From: a bacterium
GTDB taxonomy: Bacteria; Bacteroidota; Bacteroidia; Bacteroidales; Muribaculaceae
Assembly: GCA_004559845.1 (NCBI GenBank)
Contig: SFWW01000181.1
Location: forward strand, 1 to 5,208
Length of the DNA: 5,208 nucleotides
Direction: 5' to 3'
The notes under the pieces are model-generated. The model was not told where the DNA came from. It made no database searches and saw only the letters and a list, made by a program, of their open reading frames with translations. Shown one piece after another: positions 1-5,208 of this stretch (its first letter is position 1; each line of letters begins with the position of its first letter). The position numbers and the translations under genes are program-made.

Positions 1-1463
1 AATTCGGCATCGAGTTTGGCGAGGGTTTCCTCGTCGAGTGAGAGGTTCACCACACGGTTTTCGTAATACACCGGCCGGGTGGCGCCGTCGTCCACCGCCT
101 GGCTCATGTCGTAGATGTCGATATAGTCGCCAAACACCTCTTGCGTGTCGCGGTCGCGGTCGCTGATGGGGGTGCCGGTGAAGCCGATAAACGAGGCGTG
201 GGGCAGTGCTTCACGCATTTTCAGCGAAAAGCCTTTCTTCATCTTATTGCTCTTGACGTCCCAGTGCTCATCGCCATATTGCGAGCGGTGCGCCTCGTCG
301 GTCATCACGATGATGTTTTTGCGGTCGGAGAGTGCGCCGTCGCCTTCTTCAAACTTTTGAATGGTGGTGAATATGATGCCGCCGGCCTTGCGGTCGCGCA
401 GCAGTTGTTGCAGATGCTCGCGGCTCTCGGCGTTGACCGGCACTTGGCGCAGGAAGTCTTGGCAGCGGCAGAATTGACCGTAGAGCTGGTTGTCGAGGTC
501 TTTGCGGTCGGTCACCACCACGAGCGTACATTCGGCAAACTCCTGAATAAGCTGGTGGGCGAAGAATATCATCGAAAAACTCTTGCCCGAACCCTGCGTG
601 TGCCAGAACACGCCTATTTTGCCGTCGCCATCCACGGCTTGGTGGGCGCGTGCCACGGCTTTCTCCACGGCGAAGTATTGGTGATAGGCGGTGAGGATTT
701 TTGATTGGGCACCGTCGTTGAGGTCGAAGCAGATGTAGTTTTTCAAAATGTCGATAAGGCGCTCTCGCATAAACATGCCCTTGAAGAAGGTGGCGTAGTC
801 GGCTATCAGCTTGGTTTCGTAGTTGCCGTCCTCCGACTTCCATTCCATGAATCGCTCAAATTTCGAGGTGATGGTGCCGGCCTTGCTTTGGGCAAGGTCG
901 GATATCACGCTGAAGGCGTTGTAGCCAAATAGCGATGGGCACTTCTTCATATAGTTGCGTATCTGCAAATACGCGTCTTCTATGGACACATTCTCGTCGG
1001 AGGCGGTTTTCAGTTCCACCACCACCAGTGGCAGACCGTTGATCATCACCACCATGTCGCAGCGGATTTTTCCCAATTCTTCCACGCTCCATTGGTTCAC
1101 GATGCGGAAGTCGTTGGCAAGCGGCTGCTCGAAATCCACGAGGCGCAAGGTGGCGGTGCGGTTTTCGCCATTTTCCAAATATGGCACGGCAAATCCATTC
1201 TGAAGCATTTCGGTGAAGCGTCGGTTGTCTTGAATGAGGGTGCCTTCGTTGAGGTTGGTCACCATTTTCAGCCCCTCGGCTAAAATATCAGCGCTCACAC
1301 CCTTATTGAGCCGCTTCAGCGATGCCTCAAGCACCTCTCTGTAGAAGGGCTCGCGGTAGTCGCGCTCCACATCGTAGCCGCACTCATAAGTGTAGCCCAA
1401 TTCCTGAAAAAGTGCTATCAACGCTTTTTCGTAACTGCTTTCTATGAATTTGTCGCCAGCCAT
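1..1463 (-). CDS. hsdR: Type I restriction endonuclease subunit R (HsdR), N-terminal 487 residues; gene runs off the left edge
   Basis: This is the motor and nuclease subunit of a type I restriction enzyme, which joins HsdM and HsdS, translocates DNA using ATP and cuts far from the recognition site. Read from the ATG at 1463 the frame stays open to base 1. The start is MAGDKFIESSYEKALIALF. A PD-(D/E)xK nuclease core is visible: D136 in IRCDMVVM, E150-L-K152 in VVVELKTA, and a QxxxY motif at Q167-Y171. Superfamily 2 helicase motifs follow in order: HTQGSGKS (Walker A, 288-295, K294), VVTDRKDLDNQ (316-326), FTTIQKF (365-371), DEAH (389-392) and GFTGTP (427-432). Family members are usually about 950-1100 residues, so roughly half is present; the second RecA-like lobe and the C-terminal assembly domain lie outside. 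It is the last gene of the hsdM-hsdS-hsdR operon, starting 6 bases after the original hsdS stop. No frameshift or lost motif is seen. The family call is very secure. Confidence 0.96.
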   Translation of the reverse strand, partial: MAGDKFIESSYEKALIALFQELGYTYECGYDVERDYREPFYREVLEASLKRLNKGVSADILAEGLKMVTNLNEGTLIQDNRRFTEMLQNGFAVPYLENGENRTATLRLVDFEQPLANDFRIVNQWSVEELGKIRCDMVVMINGLPLVVVELKTASDENVSIEDAYLQIRNYMKKCPSLFGYNAFSVISDLAQSKAGTITSKFERFMEWKSEDGNYETKLIADYATFFKGMFMRERLIDILKNYICFDLNDGAQSKILTAYHQYFAVEKAVARAHQAVDGDGKIGVFWHTQGSGKSFSMIFFAHQLIQEFAECTLVVVTDRKDLDNQLYGQFCRCQDFLRQVPVNAESREHLQQLLRDRKAGGIIFTTIQKFEEGDGALSDRKNIIVMTDEAHRSQYGDEHWDVKSNKMKKGFSLKMREALPHASFIGFTGTPISDRDRDTQEVFGDYIDIYDMSQAVDDGATRPVYYENRVVNLSLDEETLAKLDAE

Positions 1464-1469
1464 AATCAA

Positions 1470-1547
1470 TTATAATTTAATTTCACCAGACATCAGCTTG
1501 GGAAGCAATGTGTCGCGCAAAGCCGCAAGCCGCTGATTTTCTTCTTC
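1470..1547 (-). pseudogene. hsdS: Stranded out-of-frame C-terminal tail of HsdS
   Basis: In a different frame from the readable hsdS, this stretch translates as EEENQRLAALRDTLLPKLMS followed by GEIKL and a TAA at 1470-1472. That is the classical C-terminal helix of type I specificity subunits, and it ends 6 bases before the hsdR start, where an intact hsdS would stop. Upstream, this frame is closed by TGA at 1550-1548. The two frames meet in the GA-rich run GAGAAGAAGAAAA (coding strand, about 1549-1537). Intact relatives usually have about 15 residues between a KFE-like motif and ENQRLAALRD. Here that linker is almost absent, so the simplest explanation is a small deletion whose length is not a multiple of three (net loss of 3n+1 bases). 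The frame break is seen directly; the deletion size is inferred from memory of the family. Confidence 0.88.
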
Positions 1548-2596
1548 TCAAATTTGTTTAGTATGCTTGTTGGCGGTACTATTGTCTCTACAGACCTCAT
1601 TAATGTAGCAGAAGCTTCTTTGAATGTGGAGCCTGTTGCTCTATTTTCAATTTGCGGTGTAAGGTGTCTGAGGGTATAATATATAAATCCAGTTCCAGCC
1701 CCATTCGGCACTAACGACTTAAACCCTTGATTGGTGCAAATCTCATTTTTAGCTATAGTTAAGTAGCCAATTGGTGCTCTTGAACTAAACAAAACAGAAC
1801 CGCGAGGCATAAGTTTAGTACTGGTACTATTATATCCTTCATCTGTGATGTCAATTTCTCCTCGTGAAGTGAATTTCGCTTTTGATGTAGATAAGTCTTT
1901 TGGGGTTAACCATGCGATTCCATGTGTTGTATAGTATTCTGGCTTTGATTTTGAAGGAGTGCTACCACCGACAATCTCGCCTATATCCCCTAATTTTCCG
2001 ACTTTCCAGCCTTGGGGGATGGGACCTAATTCGGAATCAACGAAGGGTTGGTCTTTAAATGGGGTGAAATCTACAAACCATGATTTGAACAACGCTTCCG
2101 CTTGAGCCTCCAAATTAGCACAGATACGACTATTTACAGCGATTTTATCATCAAGTGGGGTGAGAATCTCGGCAATATTTTGTTGTTGAGATAATGTGGA
2201 TTGGTAAACAGCCCAATTCATAATGTGTCCTTTGTCTCCACGAGGCATTTTAGTACCTTTTGCTCCTGTCATCACATAGTCGAAGAAAGAATCCTGACTA
2301 AGTAAATAATATAAATATGAGGATGGTATGTTACTGTTCGGTCTAATACAAAGAACATCATTACTACAACATCCGTGCTTTTTAGCAAGATAAATTTTTT
2401 TGAAGTATGGGCGAATATTTGAAATTAAAATATCTCCTTTTTTAAAAAGAGTTGCTTTTCCTTGAGGGATTTTTGATGCAACAGTTACGCCTCCTTTATT
2501 TGGTAAAAGATTTTCAGTTGAAACATAGTCTTCTAAGTGGAAAGAGGATGTGTCAACCTTCTCGTTTACAAATTTACAAATGTCTTTCAACTTCAT
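1493..2596 (-). CDS. hsdS: Type I restriction specificity subunit (HsdS), C-terminus frameshifted
   Basis: HsdS provides DNA sequence recognition for both methylation and restriction through two target-recognition domains (TRDs) joined by conserved helices. The readable frame gives 367 residues. TRD1 is about residues 1-138. The central conserved region follows (QQNIAEILTPLDDKIAVNSR, then AEALFKSWFVDF, about 138-176). TRD2 begins at ELGPIPQGWKVGKLGDI (189-205), includes STPSKSKPEYY, and ends near VPPTSILNKFE (about 340-350). The last 17 residues (KKKISGLRLCATHCFPS) do not look like HsdS, while the expected tail lies in another frame (see 1470-1547). The normal product should therefore end at 1470. 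The spacer and distal coiled-coil helix are disrupted, so function is doubtful. The ATG at 2596 lies one base past the hsdM stop, which suggests translational coupling. TRD1 is much richer in A+T than its neighbours. The recognition site cannot be read from the sequence. Confidence 0.9.
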   Translation of the reverse strand: MKLKDICKFVNEKVDTSSFHLEDYVSTENLLPNKGGVTVASKIPQGKATLFKKGDILISNIRPYFKKIYLAKKHGCCSNDVLCIRPNSNIPSSYLYYLLSQDSFFDYVMTGAKGTKMPRGDKGHIMNWAVYQSTLSQQQNIAEILTPLDDKIAVNSRICANLEAQAEALFKSWFVDFTPFKDQPFVDSELGPIPQGWKVGKLGDIGEIVGGSTPSKSKPEYYTTHGIAWLTPKDLSTSKAKFTSRGEIDITDEGYNSTSTKLMPRGSVLFSSRAPIGYLTIAKNEICTNQGFKSLVPNGAGTGFIYYTLRHLTPQIENRATGSTFKEASATLMRSVETIVPPTSILNKFEKKKISGLRLCATHCFPS

Positions 2597-2597
2597 G

Positions 2598-4120
2598 CTA
2601 ATTATCCTTTACACAAAAACCAATACTTGAAAGCTTTTCTCGAATGCTATTCTCCAGTTCGTGGCCTTTTTTGAAAAGGTCGGAAAGTTCGGTGGTGAGG
2701 CGGTTCATTTTTTCTTCAAATGGCTCGCCGTCGTCTTCCTGGTCGGCAATTCCCACAAAGCGGCCGGGAGTGAGGATATAGTCTTGCTTGGCAATTTCTT
2801 CGGTGGTGACCACTGCGCAGAAGCCCTTCTCATCGGCAAGCGTGCCGTTTTGGAACGCATGGAATGTGTCGGCTATTTTGGCAATGTCTTCCTCCGGGCG
2901 GAGTTCGCGCACTTTTCTGCTCACCATTTCGCCCATGGAGCGGGCATCGATAAAGAGCGTTTTGCCCGGCTGCTTCTTCTCGCGCGAGAGAAACCACAGC
3001 GACACCGGTATGCCGGTGCTGTAGAATAGTTGGTTGGGCAGCGCAATGATGCCTTCCACCAAGTCGGCTTCGATGATGGCTTTGCGAATGTCGCCTTCGG
3101 TGCCTGATTGGCTACTCAAAGCGCCGTTGGCAAGCACCAACCCGATTTTTCCTTTAGGCGAAAGGTGGTGAATCATGTGCTGCATCCAAGCAAAGTTGGC
3201 GTTGCCACTGGGTGGCACTCCATACTGCCATCGCACATCACCTGTGAGTGCTGGCTGCCCCCAATCCGAGAGGTTGAACGGTGGGTTTGCCATGATGAAG
3301 TCGGCTTTGAGCGATGGGTGCTGGTCGTCGAAGAATGTGTCGGCATACGATTTGCCCAAGTTGGCTTCAAGTCCACGGATAGCGATGTTCATGTGCGCCA
3401 TCTTCCAAGTGGATGGGTTAGCCTCCTGGCCATAGATGCTGATGCGGCTCAAATCCCTCTGATGGCTGCTGATGAATTTGGCACTCTGCACAAACATGCC
3501 ACCCGACCCACAGCAAGGGTCGTAAACACGCCCCTCCGCCCCTCATAGGGCTGGAGAATTTCCACGATGGTGCGCACAATGCAGCTTGGGGTGTAGAATT
3601 CGCCAGCGTTCTTGCCCTCCATCGAGGCAAACTTCTGAAGGCAATATTCATAGGTGCGGCCCAGCAGGTCTTTCTCGTCGGCTGACGAGTGCATCTGAAT
3701 GTTGGAAAACAGGTCCACCACATCGCCAAGGCGGCGCTTGTCGAGTTCGGGGCGCGCGAAATTCTTGGGCAGAATGCCCTTCAGGCGAGGGTTTTCCTGC
3801 TCAATGGCAAGCATGGCATCGTCGATAGCGGTGCCCACCTGTGGTGTGTGGGCAGCAGCCGAAATCACGCTCCATCGCGCATTTTTAGGCACGAAAAACA
3901 CATTGTCGGCGGTGTATTCGTCCTTGTCCTCCTCGTCGGCATATTCGTCGGCAGAGAGTTCGCTGAATTTCTCTTCAAATTTATCAGAAATATATTTAAG
4001 GAAAATAAGTCCCAAAACCACGCCCTCGTATTCAGAGGCATTGAGGTTGCCACGGAGCACATCGGCAGCTTTCCAAATCTTATCTTCAAATCCAATAGAA
4101 GTGGTATCTTTCTTCGCCAT
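2598..4120 (-). pseudogene. hsdM: Type I DNA methyltransferase subunit (HsdM), split by an 8-bp tandem duplication
   Basis: HsdM is the N6-adenine methyltransferase subunit that works with HsdS using S-adenosylmethionine. The start is the ATG at 4120 (MAKKDTTSIGFEDKIWKAAD); an upstream in-frame ATG exists at 4270 but lies in repeat-derived, low-complexity sequence. The first frame carries the HsdM N-terminal helical domain and GEFYTPSCIVRTIVEILQPY (173-192), then goes wrong after R195 and stops at 3449, giving 223 residues. The other frame resumes with VYDPCCGSGGMFVQS (SAM-binding motif I, corrected residues 198-205), then NPPFNLSDWG (catalytic NPPF, corrected 276-279), and ends at TAG 2598-2600. 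Removing one 8-bp copy gives a seamless YEGRVYDPCCGSGG and a 504-residue protein, the normal family length. As sequenced neither fragment is a complete enzyme: the first lacks the catalytic domain, and the second (ATG at 3497, 299 residues) lacks motif I. It is the first gene of the operon, so polar effects on hsdS are possible. Confidence 0.93.
3529..3544 (-). repeat. 8-bp tandem duplication causing the hsdM frameshift
   Basis: The plus strand reads CGCCCCTC twice without a gap, at 3529-3536 and 3537-3544; the coding strand reads GAGGGGCG twice. With one copy the codons are TAT GAG GGG CGT GTT TAC GAC, encoding YEGRVYD, the expected lead-in to HsdM motif I. The second copy adds 8 bases and shifts the frame. 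Loss of a copy by replication slippage would restore the gene exactly. Confidence 0.95.
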
Positions 4121-4146
4121 AATAGTGTAGTCAGTTATTGAGTGTA

Positions 4147-4164
4147 TTTTTTCCCCCCAAAAAA
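4147..4164. repeat. Homopolymer block T6C6A6
   Basis: Six T, six C and six A follow one another (TTTTTTCCCCCCAAAAAA), so the minus strand, which is sense for hsdM, reads T6G6A6. The block begins 26 bases upstream of the hsdM ATG. The flanking T and A runs can pair around a C6 loop, but such a stem would be weak. Runs like these can change length by slippage, which here might alter leader or promoter spacing; that is speculative. Confidence 0.75.
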
Positions 4165-4177
4165 TTAGTCCCAAACC

Positions 4178-4204
4178 ACAAATCCCACAAATCCCACAAA
4201 TCTC
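4178..4204. repeat. 9-bp repeat cluster, left arm (ACAAATCCC type)
   Basis: Three abutting 9-bp units: ACAAATCCC (4178-4186), ACAAATCCC (4187-4195) and ACAAATCTC (4196-4204), followed by a partial ACGAATATT. The reverse complement contains GTGAGATTTGTGGGATTTG, which matches the cluster at 4302-4328 in inverted orientation. Because the unit is 9 bases long, translated frames give three-residue periodic peptides. Confidence 0.85.
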
Positions 4205-4218
4205 ACGAATATTTTTTT

Positions 4219-4245
4219 GTTGAATCTGTTGAATCCGTGTGAGCC
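4219..4245. repeat. 9-bp repeat cluster, middle (GTTGAATCY type)
   Basis: Two abutting units GTTGAATCT (4219-4227) and GTTGAATCC (4228-4236), then a degenerate GTGTGAGCC (4237-4245). They resemble the units at 4302-4328 (CTGTGAGAT, CCGTGGGAT, CTGTGTGAG) in length and in the TGTGAG core, so they are probably diverged members of the same family, in the orientation opposite to the left arm. Confidence 0.65.
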
Positions 4246-4301
4246 TTTGGAGCAAACCGGCGGAGAGCATCTGTGAGATTTTCCACCCACAAAGGAAAAC
4301 C

Positions 4302-4328
4302 CTGTGAGATCCGTGGGATCTGTGTGAG
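4302..4328. repeat. 9-bp repeat cluster, right arm (CTGTGAGAT type), inverted relative to the left arm
   Basis: Three abutting units CTGTGAGAT (4302-4310), CCGTGGGAT (4311-4319) and CTGTGTGAG (4320-4328); another CTGTGAGAT lies at 4271-4279. GTGAGATCCGTGGGATCTG aligns with the reverse complement of the left arm, GTGAGATTTGTGGGATTTG, with 3 mismatches in 19 positions. A transcript through both arms could form an imperfect long-range stem enclosing about 97 bases. No uridine tract follows, so there is no basis for calling a simple terminator. Confidence 0.75.
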
Positions 4329-4352
4329 GCAAGGCCATTTTTGGGGGAATTA

Positions 4353-4384
4353 TTTGCACTAAGCGAATGTTTTGATTAATTTTG
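4353..4384 (+). promoter_or_regulatory. Bacteroidetes-type sigma-ABfr promoter for the HU genes
   Basis: TTTG at 4353-4356 and TAATTTTG at 4377-4384 are separated by 20 bases. This matches the known Bacteroidetes housekeeping consensus of TTTG at -33, a 19-21 base spacer and TAnnTTTG at -7. Transcription would begin near 4389-4391, leaving a leader of only about 12-14 bases before the ATG at 4403 and no room for an ordinary Shine-Dalgarno site, which is common in this phylum. The exact start site is inferred. Confidence 0.8.
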
Positions 4385-4402
4385 TGGTTTAAATTCGTTA
4401 AT

Positions 4403-4675
4403 ATGGATAATAAGGAACTTTTGGAAAGGGTTTCGGGTAAATTAGGCAGAAGCAAAGCCGATGTGTCGAAACTGATGGAGGCTTTTGCCGAGGTGGTAAA
4501 ATCCCGTTGCGCCGAGCTTGATAGCGTGGCGATACCGGGGTTTGGCACATTTGAAGCCAAAAAAAAGAATGAACGCGTGCTCGTGAACCCGAGCAATGGT
4601 AAGCGAATGCTGGTGCCGCCTAAGGTGACCGTCACTTTCAAGGTGAGCAATGTGTTGAAAAATCGCTTAAAATAA
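4403..4675 (+). CDS. HU/IHF-family DNA-binding protein, 90 residues
   Basis: HU/IHF proteins are small dimeric nucleoid proteins that bend DNA by inserting a proline at the tip of a beta arm into the minor groove. The 90-residue length is typical. The N-terminal helices (MDNKELLERVSGKLGRSKAD, to about residue 40) are followed by the hallmark IPGFGTFEAKKK (44-55), the arm ERVLVNPSNGKRMLVPP (57-73) with the likely intercalating proline at P63, and a final helix ending VSNVLKNRLK (81-90). The ATG at 4403 is preferred over an in-frame TTG at 4382, because that TTG lies inside the -7 promoter element and its extra residues do not belong to the family. The gene is transcribed away from the restriction operon and is probably co-transcribed with the second HU-type gene, 30 bases downstream. 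Whether it is a general HU homologue or a specialised paralogue cannot be told. Confidence 0.93.
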   Translation: MDNKELLERVSGKLGRSKADVSKLMEAFAEVVKSRCAELDSVAIPGFGTFEAKKKNERVLVNPSNGKRMLVPPKVTVTFKVSNVLKNRLK

Positions 4676-4705
4676 TCTTGCACCCCTCTCAGAACTCTCT
4701 ACATT

Positions 4706-5208
4706 ATGAATAATAGAATCACATTTCCGGAATTAGTGGAGCAAGTGGCTCAATGCGCCAACACTTCTAAGCGAATGAGCGAACTGTTTCTGAAAGAATT
4801 GTTTGCCACCATTTCGCAATCGCTTATCAATGGCGAAAGTGTGAAGGTGAAAGGCATCGGCTCGTTTAAACTCACCGAAGTGAGCCCGCGCAAAAGTGTG
4901 AATGTGAACACCGGCGAAGAAATCAATATTCCGGGACATAAAAAACTGTCGTTTGCGCCCGACAAAGATTTGGCACAAGCGGTGAACCAACCATTTTCCC
5001 ACTTCGAAACCGTGATTTTGGAAGATGGCGTCACCGACGAACAATTGGCGCAAATCGATGCCTACGAAGCGGAAACTCCACAAGCACCCGATGCAGAACT
5101 ACCTTCCGCCCCTGAGGCTCCTGCTGCCGAAACCGACACCGAGGTTCCCCCACCATTTGTGCCCGCCGACACGCTTCCCGAACCGGAATTTGTAGCCATA
5201 GAAGAAGC
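4706..5208 (+). CDS. HU-family DNA-binding protein with acidic, proline-rich C-terminal extension; runs off the right edge
   Basis: The frame from the ATG at 4706 (MNNRITFPELVEQVAQCANT) is open for 167 codons to the window edge. Residues 1 to about 95 form an HU-like fold: N-terminal helices to about 41, VKVKGIGSFKLTEVSPRKSV (46-65) with the GIGSF hallmark, an arm with VNVNTGEEINIPGHKK (65-80), and LSFAPDKDLAQAVN (81-94) as the closing helix. The arm lacks the usual asparagine-proline tip, so DNA bending may differ from classical HU. From about residue 123 to 167 the chain is low-complexity, with 11 prolines and 12 acidic residues in 45 and no lysine or arginine, resembling a flexible linker to a further domain outside the window. 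Bacteroidetes are known to carry extended HU-like proteins, some with membrane or other domains, but the rest is not visible here. No separate promoter is seen in the 30-base gap, so co-transcription with the upstream HU gene is likely. Confidence 0.88.
   Translation, partial: MNNRITFPELVEQVAQCANTSKRMSELFLKELFATISQSLINGESVKVKGIGSFKLTEVSPRKSVNVNTGEEINIPGHKKLSFAPDKDLAQAVNQPFSHFETVILEDGVTDEQLAQIDAYEAETPQAPDAELPSAPEAPAAETDTEVPPPFVPADTLPEPEFVAIEE

Larger units (their letters stand above)
4121..4402. other. Divergent intergenic region between hsdM and the HU genes
   Basis: This 282-base spacer separates the leftward hsdM start from the rightward HU-type gene. No convincing protein gene is seen; frames crossing it give low-complexity peptides such as REICGICGICG or FVRFVGFVGFV that merely translate the 9-bp repeats. 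It contains a T6C6A6 block next to hsdM, three clusters of degenerate 9-bp repeats, an isolated further unit (CTGTGAGAT, 4271-4279), and a Bacteroidetes-type promoter for the HU genes. I found no clear promoter of that type for hsdM: on the minus strand TAATTTTTTG (4166-4157) is only similar to the -7 consensus, with wrong internal spacing. Confidence 0.8.

Noticed and set aside
141..704. Plus-strand frame of 187 codons
   Set aside because: It is antisense to conserved hsdR helicase sequence and shows no family motif.
349..843. Minus-strand frame of 164 codons within hsdR
   Set aside because: It is rich in Arg and Pro with no recognisable motif and lies out of frame with the clear HsdR reading, which contains Walker A and nuclease motifs.
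1534..1549. Programmed -1 frameshift at the A-rich run in hsdS
   Set aside because: The sequence G AAG AAA A is not a canonical slippery heptamer, and a frameshift would not supply the missing linker residues before the C-terminal helix.
1470..2596. Invertible hsdS shuffling locus
   Set aside because: Only one hsdS copy and no inverted repeats or recombinase gene are visible in the window; sequence further left would be needed.
2598..3497. Treating the 299-residue frame from the ATG at 3497 as a separate methyltransferase gene
   Set aside because: It starts inside motif I, just after DPCCGSGG, and joins perfectly to the upstream fragment; it is the back part of hsdM.
3529..3560. Programmed ribosomal frameshift in hsdM
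   Set aside because: There is no slippery heptamer, and an exact 8-bp tandem copy explains the shift completely; removing it restores the family sequence without any leftover residue.
4121..4176. Promoter for hsdM
   Set aside because: On the minus strand only TAATTTTTTG resembles a -7 element, with two extra bases between TA and TTTG, so it was not annotated.
4178..4328. CRISPR array
   Set aside because: The units are 9 bp, abutting and degenerate, with no unique spacers and no cas genes.
4165..4683. Minus-strand frame of 172 codons across the spacer and first HU gene
   Set aside because: It is antisense to the HU gene and its C-terminal part is translated 9-bp repeats.

Overview
The window looks like a piece of chromosome from a member of the Bacteroidetes, most likely the order Bacteroidales. 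Three things point there: a near-perfect Bacteroidetes-type promoter (TTTG, 20 bases, TAATTTTG) in front of a rightward gene, start codons without a purine-rich ribosome binding site, and two consecutive HU/IHF-type DNA-binding genes, the second with a long acidic, proline-rich tail. The order-level assignment is inference; no rRNA or other phylogenetic marker is present.

The left four fifths (about 1-4120) is a leftward type I restriction-modification operon in the order hsdM, hsdS, hsdR. The genes are tightly packed: 1 base separates the hsdM stop from the hsdS start, and 6 bases separate the original hsdS stop from the hsdR start. HsdM and HsdS would form the methyltransferase that recognises and modifies a bipartite DNA site. 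HsdR would add the ATP-driven translocase and nuclease. As sequenced, the operon appears broken. hsdM carries an exact 8-bp tandem duplication (3529-3536 and 3537-3544) that shifts the frame three codons before the S-adenosylmethionine-binding motif DPCCGSGG. hsdS has lost the link between its second target-recognition domain and its conserved C-terminal tail, which survives out of frame. hsdR is open over all 487 visible codons with its nuclease and helicase motifs intact, and runs off the left edge.

The divergent intergenic region (4121-4402) holds degenerate 9-bp repeats in opposite orientations, a T6C6A6 homopolymer block, and the promoter of the rightward genes. From 4403 a 90-residue HU-type protein is followed after 30 bases by a second HU-type gene, which runs off the right edge.

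I do not see a wholly new system. The most interesting points are the 8-bp duplication, which is compatible with a reversible on/off switch, a fresh inactivation or an assembly error; the second lesion in hsdS; and the 9-bp repeat cluster.
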